This document shows, one piece after another, positions 32,743 to 42,762 of a stretch of 64,000 nt of DNA. Position 1 is the stretch's first letter; each line of letters opens with the position of its first letter. Under the pieces are notes generated by a model, which saw only the letters and a list, made by a program, of their open reading frames with translations, had not been told where the DNA came from and searched no databases. The translations under genes and the position numbers were made by a program. This DNA comes from Hippopus hippopus (lineage: Eukaryota; Mollusca; Bivalvia; Cardiida; Cardiidae), in NCBI GenBank assembly GCA_946811185.2, contig OX328099.1, forward strand, positions 22,223,859 through 22,287,858. The letters run 5' to 3'.

Positions 32743-33327
32743 ATGACGAGTTACACTACTGTTAAAGTAAATATATCTGAAGGACAAAAGCAAAAGCTTA
32801 AATATGCTGTTAAAGCTGGTTGCCCAGTAAGTATTCGTTTAGGTCATGAAGATTTACAAGGTAATGATGTTTTAGCATTAACCAATTCACAAACAAAAAA
32901 AATAACTAAAGCCTTTGAGGATGGTAAGGGTATCACAATCAAAATGACTGCAAAACAACTTAAACATAATATGAAAATAGAGGGAGGTTTTCTTGGAATG
33001 TTGGCTGGGTTAGCTGCTAGAGCTTTACCAATGGTAGCAAAAACTATTTTACCAGCTTTAGGTGTTGGTGCTCTTTCTGGATTAGCCTCAACAGGTGTAC
33101 AAAAAGCAATGGGGTCAGGTCTTTATCTTAAAAAAGGAGGATGTGTTTGTCAAGTGGAAACTGATGGATCTGGATTATACTTAAAGCCATACAAAGGTAA
33201 AGGACTAGAGTCTGTTGGTGATGGTTTGTATTTAAAGCAAGGAGGAAAAATGTATGATGGAAAAGGGCTTTTGCTCGGGCCTAATAGTCCATTTGCTAAT
33301 ATACCTATTTTAGGAGCTATCTTATAA
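32743..33327 (+). CDS. virion-core-like protein with amphipathic/hydrophobic segment
   Basis: 194 codons, intact. The N-terminal domain (YTTVKVNISEGQKQK, VSIRLGHEDLQGNDVLALT) is followed by IEGGFLGMLAGL and about 45 mostly small or hydrophobic residues. Three GLYLK-type repeats then precede a conserved end (LLLGPNSPFANIPILGAIL). IEGG-F fits the adenain cleavage pattern (M/I/L)xGG-x, so this is a likely substrate of the element's protease. Conserved in Polintons but not functionally characterised to my knowledge; the core or membrane-active role is inference. Confidence 0.7.
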   Translation: MTSYTTVKVNISEGQKQKLKYAVKAGCPVSIRLGHEDLQGNDVLALTNSQTKKITKAFEDGKGITIKMTAKQLKHNMKIEGGFLGMLAGLAARALPMVAKTILPALGVGALSGLASTGVQKAMGSGLYLKKGGCVCQVETDGSGLYLKPYKGKGLESVGDGLYLKQGGKMYDGKGLLLGPNSPFANIPILGAIL

Positions 33328-33365
33328 AAAAATATTAATATAAAAAAATAATACATAATTAAAAA

Positions 33366-33782
33366 ATGTTATGTAGAAATAGTTTTGATTACAAAATAAA
33401 TGAAAATTTTAAGAAATTACCATGGTTTCCTTTTAAAAATTTAGAACATCCACCTATACAAATTACAGATAATTTATAGGAGGTATATTCACAACATGAA
33501 ATAGTACTAGAACCTAAAGAAACTTTAAGATTGCAGCTTGGCCTTGGTTATAATTCATAATTTCATAGAGATGTTAAAGCTTTACTTAACAATACTTTAG
33601 TTTTACAAGGTGTAACGCACAAGAGTGATCATAACCCTTTAGGGGGGACCGAAGATATATTAGTACTAATAAAAAACAATAATTCTAATAAAAAGATTAC
33701 TATCGCAAAAAATGAACCTTTATTTTTTGTTTATTCTGATGATGGTTGTTATGATGAAAGATGGGAGCATCCTAATGTGTAA
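33366..33782 (+). pseudogene. dUTPase-fold-like protein 1, two nonsense codons
   Basis: One frame of 139 codons with TAG at about codon 38 and TAA at about codon 64. The text between them (EVYSQHEIVLEPKETLRL, then LGLGYN) parallels the intact downstream gene (IYSQVDIKIPPRDGMRLSLG). The later part (DILVLIKNNNSNKKITIAKN) resembles the last strands of trimeric dUTPases. I treat the two as tandem paralogues. No catalytic dUTPase motifs are evident. Very distant similarity, by eye only. Confidence 0.55.
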
Positions 33783-33827
33783 TGTTATAAATAATAATAT
33801 TTAAATATTATTTATATCAAGTAAAAA

Positions 33828-34208
33828 ATGGATATACATAAATTTGGTATAAAACCTAATATTACTAATCAACATAAAACTATATTTTGGAAACCTCATT
33901 TACATGGAGTAAGATATCCTCCCTTAAAGCAAGATCCTCTAAAATGGAAAATATACTCACAAGTAGATATCAAGATTCCACCTCGTGATGGTATGAGACT
34001 TTCGCTAGGATTTGGTTATATAACTACACGAGGAGTTGTAGTGATATCTGTTAGTAATAAATGGAAAGATAGTTTAACCATTCTTAATGGAACACATCTT
34101 GATGATGAGTCTAATGATATCTTAGTCTACATTTATAATTCCTCACAAAAACCAATTGAAATACCTGAGGGAGAGTTATTCTGCTATCTAAAATATTTAC
34201 AATCTTGA
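33828..34208 (+). CDS. dUTPase-fold-like protein 2
   Basis: 126 codons, intact. The order of segments recalls a trimeric dUTPase core: IPPRDGMRLSLGFGY (compare the serine-containing motif 2 region), TILNGTHLDDESNDILVYIY (motif 3 region) and KPIEIPEGELFCYLKYL (last strand). The catalytic residues of real dUTPases are not conserved, so it is probably a structural or repurposed fold. It is the neighbour and apparent paralogue of the broken gene just upstream. Alternative: an unrelated beta-barrel. Confidence 0.55.
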   Translation: MDIHKFGIKPNITNQHKTIFWKPHLHGVRYPPLKQDPLKWKIYSQVDIKIPPRDGMRLSLGFGYITTRGVVVISVSNKWKDSLTILNGTHLDDESNDILVYIYNSSQKPIEIPEGELFCYLKYLQS

Positions 34209-34237
34209 TATAAAAAATTATCATTTTAATAAAAAAA

Positions 34238-34921
34238 ATGGCAGATACAGATCAAGAACATCCCTCTAAAAAAATCTATCCTCCGTTACCTCGAGAAAGA
34301 AATACTGCAAGCGCTCCACCTATTGAGATGCACACAATAGGAGATGATAATGGACATTCCTACCGTTTACAAAAGATATCTGAAGTACAAAAGTTTCTCG
34401 AAAATGAAATTCAAAAAAGAGATGCCCTAGCCAAGAAATATTTAAGAGCCGCAAGAGTTATTGATAATATTGATACAACATTGATTGGGTTAACAATGGC
34501 TTCTGGTATTGGGGGAGCCATATTATTGGGTACAGTTGCAGCGGTACCAGTAGCATTAGGTTTAGAAATTGCAAGTGCAGGAACCGGATTACTCTCAATG
34601 ATAGGTAAATATGTAGTAAGAAATTCAAAAACAAAGGGAGAAAAACATCAAAAGATTCGAATGATAGCTGATTCTAAGCTTGATACAATTGCTTCACATA
34701 TATCCAAAGCTTTAATTGACAATTGTATATCAGATGAAGAGTTTAAACTTATCATGGAAGAACAAGAGAAGTATAAGGAAATGAAGGATGAGATAAGAAC
34801 AAAAACTAAGAAAAAGATATCTACTGAAAACGAAGAAAGTTTAATTGAGAAAGGGAGGCAAGAAGCGCGTGAGTCCTTTCGGAGGTTGGTTGAACAGAAT
34901 CATACCGCTCACTCGGTGTAG
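34238..34921 (+). CDS. conserved Polinton-associated membrane protein
   Basis: 227 codons, intact. N-terminus KKIYPPLPRERN, a helical charged segment (LENEIQKRDALAKKYLR), then about 40 residues of hydrophobic/small character (LIGLTMASGIGGAILLGT to TGLLSMIGKYV) that could form a membrane hairpin. A long charged, coiled-coil-prone tail follows. I recognise the family as a recurrent uncharacterised Polinton protein. Role unknown; membrane association is inferred from composition. Confidence 0.7.
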   Translation: MADTDQEHPSKKIYPPLPRERNTASAPPIEMHTIGDDNGHSYRLQKISEVQKFLENEIQKRDALAKKYLRAARVIDNIDTTLIGLTMASGIGGAILLGTVAAVPVALGLEIASAGTGLLSMIGKYVVRNSKTKGEKHQKIRMIADSKLDTIASHISKALIDNCISDEEFKLIMEEQEKYKEMKDEIRTKTKKKISTENEESLIEKGRQEARESFRRLVEQNHTAHSV

Positions 34922-35036
34922 TAACAAACCAAGAAAAATAAAGTTTTCATGCAGCTGTAGTTATGAATCATGTTAAAAAATTATGTAAAAAAATATGATA
35001 AAACTGGTATAAAAAATTATTTTAGTAAAAAAAAAA

Positions 35037-35890
35037 ATGTCTTTTTTAAAAATCACTGATCCTGCAAAAAGGGACTTAATTGTAAAGGAGTATCTTGAAA
35101 CAAAAAAGAAGATTCGGGATAATCTACTAGCAGAGAGAACAGGTGAACAAGAATTACAAACTGATCTTTCAAACCTATTACAGAAACACAAAAAGCTACA
35201 ACAAAGGAGATTACAGAAGGACTTAGACCTATTAAAGAGGGTATAGAAAGTTTACCAAAGGCTATTACGTTTCCAGACTCATCTATAAAGACTATTGAAG
35301 AATCATTAGAAAAACAAGGAAAAGATCTTGGAGAAATAGCGAAGAATTATTTAATGAGGCTTGGCAATATGGATATAACAGATACAAAATCTGGAGTAAG
35401 GTATGATGAAAGTAGTGGTAAATTATATATTGGCAGCTAAATGGTAATGTTTGATGAAAATGATATTATAATTGGTAAAGATGTATATAAAGGAACACCT
35501 GGTCTATGGGAGTTAATCATATCTAAGAACCCGAAAGAAAGTATTTTTAATGAGAATGATTATGATAATTACGCAATTATGATGATAAAAACAAATGCTC
35601 TTTATCGGGATTACGATCCAAGCAAAAAACGACCTAGTGCTAGTAAAAGTGATAAATGGGATAGAATACTATCTCCTATTTGGAAAAATAGGATTAAGTA
35701 TATGACAGGATTAGGTATCATTATCCTGTCTGGCCCTAACGCATTACTAGAAAGACTAGACCTGCTGTTGGCAAGTAAAGAAGCAGGCAACACAGGTGTA
35801 AGAAACGAGTTAGTGAGCATTTGTGATGAATTAAAAAGACAAGGTGTTTTAGATTCAAACGCTTATAAAAATTTAATGTCTATACTATAA
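35037..35890 (+). pseudogene. Polinton-associated DUF8207-like protein, frameshift plus stop
   Basis: It starts MSFLKITDPAKRD with a coiled-coil-like N-terminus. The frame shifts at about 35,170-35,200. The next frame (ITEGLRPIKEGIESLPKAI, GVRYDESSGKLYIGS) meets TAA at 35,438-35,440 and then continues in the same frame (VYKGTPGLWELIISKNP, then DPSKKRPSASKSDKW) to 35,890. The GTPGLWELI block is the hallmark of an uncharacterised family common in invertebrate Polintons. Function unknown. Confidence 0.7.
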
Positions 35891-35893
35891 ACT

Positions 35894-36512
35894 AGAGGCG
35901 CTTGAGCGCCTGTATCGCTCCACAGGCCTGATATTTCTATAATGGCGAAAGGAAGTTTTTAACAATTATCATTCAATCCTGCATTTTAGCTCACTGAAGA
36001 AACAATTTGGTAGACAACCACCATAGGAACTTACCTGCAAAACAACAATGAAATCCAATGAATAGTTTTAGAGAAGAAATTTTTCAAAGATTTTACTTTA
36101 TACCATAAAAGGAAAATGAGTCTCCCATAAAAGCCATGTTTTTTAACAGATCTTTTTTTTTTTAAGGAATTCTGTAAACCTGTATCTAAGGAACATTCCT
36201 GCAAAATAATAATGCTATCCAAATAGCGGTTTGGGAGGAGAAGATTTTTAAAGGTTTTTTACTTTGGTTGCCATGGCAACCAGAATTCTTCATGGAACAC
36301 AATTATTTGAAGGAATTTGAAAGAGGACCACCAAAGGAACATTCCTGTGAAATTTGGTAAAAATCCAGTCAATAGTTTCTGAGGAGAAGTTTTTTAAAGA
36401 AAAAGTTTACGGACGCACGCACGGACGAACGGACGAACGAACGGACGGACGGACGCACGACGGACACAACGCCATGACAATAGCTCGCTGGCCTTCGGCC
36501 AGTGGAGCTAAA
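35894..36512 (+). mobile_element. short hairpin-ended repeat inserted in the Polinton
   Basis: The 5' end has the hairpin AGGCGCTTGAGCGCCT followed by GTATCGCTCC. The 3' end has a GACGGACGGACGC run, then AGCTCGCTGG..CCAGTGGAGCT and AAAA. The ends match the layout of the 3.2-kb copy at 54,316-57,522. It sits between two Polinton genes and ends two bases before the ATG of the next one, where other genes have their TATA-like motif. It is therefore younger than the Polinton. Confidence 0.75.
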
Positions 36513-36513
36513 A

Positions 36514-36912
36514 ATGATTATCAATAAAAAACACGGATTTAAAAGAAGGTATTTATACGGTGGTGCTGGAATCTTTGATAGTATTGCTAACTTTTTAGCG
36601 AGACTTTTTACAAGTAGCGCAGCTAAACAAATTGCATCTTCTGCTCTTGATGTGGGAAAGAGTGTAGCTAAGGAAGGTGCAAAGAAAGCTTTAGAGGTTG
36701 GAAAAAGTGCAGCTGTAGATGTAGGAAAAAAATTAGTTACAAAAGCTTTGACACCAAAATCGAAGAAAATTTTACAAAAATATAGCACACCACCGAAACC
36801 CACTGATACACCTAAAACACAAGACATTAATACCTTAATAGAAAGAAGTGCCATTGCTATTCAAGATTTAGTTAAAAAATTAAACAGTGGAGCAGGCATT
36901 AAAGTTGTATGA
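36514..36912 (+). CDS. adenovirus pVI-like small virion protein
   Basis: 132 codons, intact from the ATG at 36,514. A short basic leader ends in LYGG-A, fitting the adenain pattern (M/I/L)xGG-x. Directly after it comes an amphipathic helix (IFDSIANFLARLF) and Ala/Lys/Val-rich helical repeats (DVGKSVAKEGAKKALEVGKS). This is the arrangement of the adenoviral membrane-lytic protein pVI. The resemblance is of layout, not proven homology. Its usual upstream motif has been replaced by the inserted repeat. Confidence 0.65.
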   Translation: MIINKKHGFKRRYLYGGAGIFDSIANFLARLFTSSAAKQIASSALDVGKSVAKEGAKKALEVGKSAAVDVGKKLVTKALTPKSKKILQKYSTPPKPTDTPKTQDINTLIERSAIAIQDLVKKLNSGAGIKVV

Positions 36913-36953
36913 AGAAAAAATAAGAAAATTATATTCCTTATATAAAAAAGAGA

Positions 36954-37322
36954 ATGTTAAACTTAATATTTTATCGTGAATATTATTCAAAATACAGAAG
37001 TAGTACTATTCATATACAAAATGCATCTTTAAGCCTAAAAGATTGCGAGATTCTTGAAATTAATAACACAGATTATAAACATCAAAAAGCTCTTATAAAG
37101 TTGCCTTCTAGTAAAGTAAACGTAATGAAAGAGATTGAGGAAAAAGTAAATAAGCAATTAGAAGAGTACAATATAACCCCTGTAACACTTGTGTATGGAA
37201 ATAGAATTTACCCTAAAAAGAAAACATTTACCTCAGAAAATAAACTAAATAAAATTAAACTTAAAGGTGTGTTTGTTAATAGTGAAGATAAACCTTTTCC
37301 TCAGCTTTGGTTAGAGATTTAA
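36954..37322 (+). CDS. conserved Polinton protein of unknown function
   Basis: 122 codons, intact; TTATATAAAAAA at 36,938-36,949 lies four bases before its ATG. It contains VYGNRIYPKKKTFTSENK and ends in the conserved IKLKGVFVNSEDKPFPQLWL. I have the impression this is a regular neighbour of the major capsid gene in Polintons. No domain assigned. Confidence 0.6.
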   Translation: MLNLIFYREYYSKYRSSTIHIQNASLSLKDCEILEINNTDYKHQKALIKLPSSKVNVMKEIEEKVNKQLEEYNITPVTLVYGNRIYPKKKTFTSENKLNKIKLKGVFVNSEDKPFPQLWLEI

Positions 37323-37376
37323 ATAAAAGTAACACAATTATAATTTTATTTTAATTTATAATTGCAATAATAAAAA

Positions 37377-38680
37377 ATGGACATTTTAAGAATTAACGAC
37401 CCAATTTTAAAAGATGATAGTATTTATGAGTATGAGCACCATGAGTATGAACCAATCACAGGTGCAAATCTCAACAACTCAGGAGGAGATATTAGAATTA
37501 GTATTGAAACCCAAGATATTTTTACACATCCTAGTGAGAGTTATTTACTTATAGAAGGCCGTCTAACAAAGGCCGATGGAACAGCTAGCTTACGCAAATG
37601 CTGATGCTGTTTCTCTAACAAACAACGCCATGATGTACCTTTTTAAAAATATTAGGTATCAACTTTCAGGTATGGATATTGAATCCTTAACACATCCTGG
37701 TCAAGCTACTACAATGCTTGGGTTGTTAAAATATCCGGATGATTTTTCTAAATCACAAGGGCTAAACCAATGTTGGTATAAGGATACAATGCCTACAGCA
37801 ATTGTTCAAACCACAGGTTGGAATGTAAGAAAATTATACTCATTGCTAATTCTGATCCAAAGGGAACATTTAGCTTTAGAGTTCCATTAAAACATATATT
37901 TGGTTTTTGTGAAGATTATAATAAAATATTGTATGGAATGAAGCAAACTCTCACCTTGACAAGAAATGATGATGAAGATGCGATTTTTAGAAATATTGCT
38001 GATCCTCCTCCTAATCCTGATCCAAATGTTGGTAGAATTACGTTGCATAAAATATCATGGTTTATGCCGCACGTGCTACCCGCGGATAAAGAGAAGATGG
38101 AACTTTATAGACTTATTGAGAAAAAAGAAAAATTTCCAGTTGGTTACAGAATGCTGCAATGCGACTCCATTTCAGTTCCTCAGTCAACAACATTTACTTG
38201 GAGACTTTCTGTTAATCATCTCCCGAGGTGCCACGTTTTATCATTGTAGGCTTTCAGACTGATAAAATTGGTAATCAAGGACAAAATCCATCCGTATTTG
38301 ACAATGTAAACGTTAATAATATTTATGTTATGTTAAACTCCACTAGGTATCCTGCGGTTGACTACAATCTTTCATTTGCTAAGCAGCAATTTAGTAGAGC
38401 GTATGGTGATGCTGCGTTATTTAGATCTAAGTTTTATAACATGGATGAATTGATGTCAAATCCTAATTTCACTCCTTCAGAGTATAAAAGTTTATATCCT
38501 TTGTTTTTGTTTGATGTTTCTAAGCAGAGTGAAAAGTTAAAATATTCTGTTACTGATATACAAATTAAGGTAAATTTCGGCGCAAATGTGCCAGTAAGCA
38601 CAGAGGCATATGCTGTTATTATTAGTGATAAGTTAATCAACTTCCAATCTGATGGAAATAAAATGAGTGTAGTGTATTAA
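37377..38680 (+). pseudogene. MCP: major capsid protein (double jelly-roll), three frameshifts
   Basis: About 434 codons spread over three frames. Segments: start MDILRINDPILKDDSIYEYE; break near 37,585-37,600; MMYLFKNIRYQLSGMDIESL; break near 37,827-37,838; ANSDPKGTFSFRVPLKHIFG; break near 38,222-38,236; FIIVGFQTDKIGNQ and the C-terminal YNLSFAKQQFSRAYGDA. These are recognisable blocks of the Polinton hexon-like major capsid protein. All breaks look like single-base indels. It would form the capsid shell with the penton-like protein. Confidence 0.85.
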
Positions 38681-38701
38681 GATTTTTCTTTCCTACATAA
38701 A

Positions 38702-39047
38702 ATGATAAAGATTACAGATTTAAAAAAAAATTCTTAAAGAAAATAATATAGAATTTTATTCTTACTGGGATAAAAAACGGTTAGTTGAGTTGGTGAAAGA
38801 ATATGGATTGTTACCAGAGGAGTCACCTGTAGTACCTAAAAAAGAAAGAAGTAAGAACCCTAGATATGATAGATTAAAAACTATTATGCATAATCCTAAA
38901 AAAGTTAGTATAGAGGATGTTAGAACTGGTAATATAATATTCCCATCAATTTACAAGGCGGGTAAATTTATAGAACATTGCCCTCAAACGATTTTAAACT
39001 GGAATGGAAGGGTTTGGAAAAATAAATATAAGATTTGTATTCAGTAA
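38702..39047 (+). pseudogene. SAP-like/NUMOD-like small protein, frameshifted
   Basis: The ATG at 38,702 opens MIKITDLKK and the frame is lost in the A9 run 38,722-38,730. The continuing frame has a SAP-like helix pair (YWDKKRLVELVKEYGLL), a basic linker and a NUMOD-like segment (TGNIIFPSIYKAGKFI, then NGRVWKNKYKI). SAP and NUMOD modules both bind DNA. The gene lies between the capsid gene and polymerase. Confidence 0.6.
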
Positions 39048-39119
39048 TTTTATTATGACATTGTAATAATAAAAAATTTTTGAAACAAATAGAAAAAATT
39101 GCTTAAGAAATTATATCCG

Positions 39120-39129
39120 TTATATAAAA
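39120..39129 (+). promoter_or_regulatory. TTATATAAAA start-proximal motif (polymerase)
   Basis: It directly abuts the ATG at 39,130. Confidence 0.6.
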
Positions 39130-42100
39130 ATGAGTTTATTTAATAGATTTACAAACGCAGCTAGACGAGCTGCGCCTAATGTTTACTCTGGAGCAAGACG
39201 AGCTGCGTCTAATGTTTACTCTGGAGCAAGACGTCTAGCCTCAGCTGTCGTACCAGAATTCATACAAAGAGGAATAACTGATTTTGGTAACTGGTTAACC
39301 GGTAATGTGGAGACAACACAAATACCACAAGTGTTGGATGAAATTGTTGAACATGCTAGAGAAAATTACCCTCCAATACAACCGTTTGAAATTAGACTTG
39401 CACAATCCGCATTTAGAGAGTATGCTGCTCAACATGTTATAGAGGGTAGAGAAAATTATAGCCCACAAAGATTTTTCACAGAAACGTGGATGCCTCTTAT
39501 AAATACTCTTCAAAATAATTTACAAACAAAGGTAAAACTTGTACTTAGGTGCAAATTATGGTTAATGACAAATCTTGGCCAAGGTCCTGTTGAACGTGCT
39601 TTCCATAGTAAACAACATTTAAATTTAAACAGAGCAGAAGTAGAGGATTTGTTGAATAAAATGATAGATGAAGTTTTAGAAAATTTAGCTAATTTCCAAA
39701 GAGAAGGTAGTGGTTGGACTTTTGGAAGTATAGTACGGTTAGAATTACATACAGCTGCTTATATTCCTTTAAGAGCTAATGGTCACTTACCTTTACCAAA
39801 ATGGATTGCTAACAAAAAAGCAGTTATCAATATGCAAAATAAAGATGATAAATGCTTTTTATGGTGTGTTTTAAGAGCGCTAAACCCTAAAGACAACCAT
39901 CCAGAAAGAACTGACAAGGATTTGCAAGCAAAGGAAAGTAGTGTAAACATGGAGGGAATAAATTATCCTGTTTCGTTTAAAGCTATAGATAAGTTTGAAA
40001 AACAAAATTCAAAAATTAGTGTAAACGTGTATGGGTATGAGGAAATAAAAAAATATATTTACCCTCTCAGGCTTACAAAAGATGAAAGAAGTAATCATAT
40101 TGATCTTCTTTTTATTAAAGATGAGAAAAACATGCACTATGCCCTCATAAAAAAATTTAATAGTTTAGTGAGAAAACAAATAACTAACAATGGTGGTATG
40201 GAATATTGTAAGCGATGTATGAATCATTTTGGTAGTAAAGAACTTTTAGAGAAACATATGCGATACTGTAATGAACATGAACCTATTACTTTAGAAATGC
40301 CAAAACCAGGTACCATGTTAGCTTTTGAAAACCATGCAAGAAAACTTCGGGTTCCCTTTGCTGTATATGCTGATTTTGAAAGTGTTTTAGAACCAATATA
40401 CACATGCCAACCAAACCCGGAAGAAAGTTATACTATACAACGTCAAAAGCATATACCTTGCAGTTTTTCCTATATTATAAAATGTTTTGATGATACTGTG
40501 TGTGCTCCTATAGAAAGAAGTTATACTGGAGAAAATGCTGAGGAAGTTTTTATAAACTGGTTAAAAGATGATATACAAGAAATTCATCAACGGTACCACC
40601 AAAACCCAAGGCCTATTGAAATAACAATAGGGGAAAAAATAAAACATACGCAACAAACACATTGTTGGGTTTGTGGTGGAAAATTTAATCATGGTAATTA
40701 TAGAGTAAGAGATCATTGTCATTTTACAGGTAAATATAGAGGCGCCGCGCACAATGAATGCAACCTAAAAGCTAAAAATCCTAACTTCACACCTGTGTAC
40801 TTTCATAATCTTAGTGGATATGATGTTCATCTTTTTATTAAATGCCTTGGTAAATCTGTTGGAAAGATTGATTGTATTCCAAATAATGAGGAGAAATATA
40901 TTAGTTTTAGTAAAAACATTTGGGTTGGAGAAAATACAAGTCATAAAATTAGATTTCTTGATAGCTTTAAGTTTATGAATTCAAGTTTGGATAAACTTTC
41001 AAGCAACTTAGAGGAAAGTCAGTTAAAAATTTTAGCAAAATATTTTACTAAAGAACAACTACTGTTAGTTAGGAGAAAAGGAGTTTTTCCTTATGAGTAC
41101 CTAGATTCTTTTGATAAACTTAAAGAAGAGAAATTACCACCCAAAGAAGCATTTTACTCTTGTTTAAACAAAGAAGGAATTACAGATGAAGATTATGCTC
41201 ATGCGCAAAAGGTTTGGAAAGCTTTTAATATGAAAACGTTTAAGGATTACTTAGAACTTTACAATAAAATAGATGTATTGCTTTTAGCAGATGTTTTTGA
41301 AAACTTTAGAGATGTTTGCTGTGAAAACTATGACTTAGATCCTAGTTGGTATTATACTGCTCCTGGTTTAGCTTGGGATGCAGCATTGAAAATAACAAAA
41401 GTAAACCTAGAGCTTTTATCTGATCCTGATATGCTTTTGATGGGAGAATTAGGTATTAAAGGGGGTGTTAGTATGTGTAGTAAAAGATATGGAAAAGCAA
41501 ATAATGAGGGTATGGGTGAATTATATGATCCTAGTAAACCATCAAAATATTTATTATATATAGATGCAAACAGCCTTTACCATTGGGCAATGAGTCGTCC
41601 TCTTCCTACTCATGGTTTTAAATGGATGAATAAAAAAGAATTAGAAAATTGGCAAAAAATTCCATGTATATTAGAAGTAGATTTGGAATATCCTAAAGAA
41701 TTACATGATTTACACAATGACTTTCCTGTAGCACCCGAACGTTTAAAGATAGAAAAAGTAGAAAAACTTATTCCAAACTTAAATAATAAAAAGAATTATG
41801 TTATTCATCATGAAGCTTTAAAAACATGTGTTGATTTAGGTTTAAAGATTACTAAAATACATCAAGGACTTAAGTTTGAGGAAAGTGCATGGCTTAAGTC
41901 ATACATTAATACAAACATTGAACTAAGAAAAGCAGCTAAAAATAATTTTGAAAAAGAGTTTTTTAAGTTGATGAATAATTCAGTCTTTGGCAAAACCATG
42001 GAAAACTTGAGAAATAGAGTAACGATACACCTGGTTTCTAATGAAGAGCGTTATAGGAAATTAGTAGCAAAACCAAACTATACCCACACAACAATATTCG

Positions 42101-42738
42101 ATGAAAACCTAACAGCTGTACACATGAGAAAGACTGATATAAAATACATTAAACCTATTTACTCAGGATTAAGCATCTTAGATATTAGTAAAACACATAT
42201 GCAAAAAACTTATTATAATTACTTTAAAGCTAAGTATGGCGAAAAGGTTAGAATGTGTTATACTGATACAGATAGTTTTATTCTTGAAATAGAAACTAAA
42301 AATTTGTATAAGGATATAGAAAAAGATGTACCTGAAATGTTTGATACAAGTAATTATTCTAAAGATCATTTTTTAAAAAATGATTGTAATGCAAGAGTAG
42401 TTGGAAAGTTTAAAGATGAGTTAGGTGGTAAGATTATGACTGAGTTTGTTGGTCTAGGAGCAAAAATGTATGCTTGAAAAACCTTAGATGGTAAGGAAGA
42501 TAAAAGATGTAAAGGTGTTAAAAAAGCGGTTATCAAGAAAGAGATAAATTTTAGCAATTACAAAGAGTGTTTGCTTACAGAAAAGGACCAGTATAGAAAG
42601 ATGACTGTTTTAAGAAGTAGGGGTCATGATATGTATACTGAAGAGTTAAACAAAAAAGCGTTAGGATCAAGTGATGATAAAAGGTTTGTCTTGGAGAACA
42701 AGATTGACACGCTGGCTTGGGGGCATTATAAAATATAA
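39130..42738 (+). pseudogene. POLB: protein-primed DNA polymerase B, one premature stop
   Basis: 1,203 codons in one frame with TGA at 42,475-42,477 (codon 1,116), removing the last 87 residues. Basic N-terminus with a 36-bp duplication (NVYSGARRAAS). A C2H2-like finger starts at Cys360. Exonuclease motifs: Asp415/Glu417 in YADFE, HNLSGYD at 559-565, YNKID at 711-715. An endonuclease-VII-like zinc/His segment (CWVCGG at 512, DHCH at 528) lies between them. Polymerase motifs: YIDANSLY (Asp812), KLMNNSVFGK (946-955) and YTDTDS (Asp1046, Asp1048). It would replicate the element from a terminal protein. The polymerase active site is intact; the lost part is the thumb end. Confidence 0.95.
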
Positions 42739-42762
42739 CTTTAAAAAATAAAGTTATATTTT
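42730..42762. terminator. shared palindrome between convergent polymerase and RING gene 2
   Basis: A 13-bp perfect stem (AAAATATAACTTT) with a 7-nt loop. Both stop codons (42,736-42,738 on + and 42,754-42,756 on -) lie inside it. The stem is identical to the one at 27,216-27,248. Confidence 0.6.

Noticed and set aside
33366..34208. Active dUTPase annotation
   Set aside because: The serine/aspartate catalytic motifs are absent; only the fold-like order of segments remains.
36369..36854. A 161-codon ORF on the minus strand
   Set aside because: It is antisense to the pVI-like gene and extends into the GACGGAC run of the inserted repeat, giving a RSFVRSSVR-type low-complexity tail.
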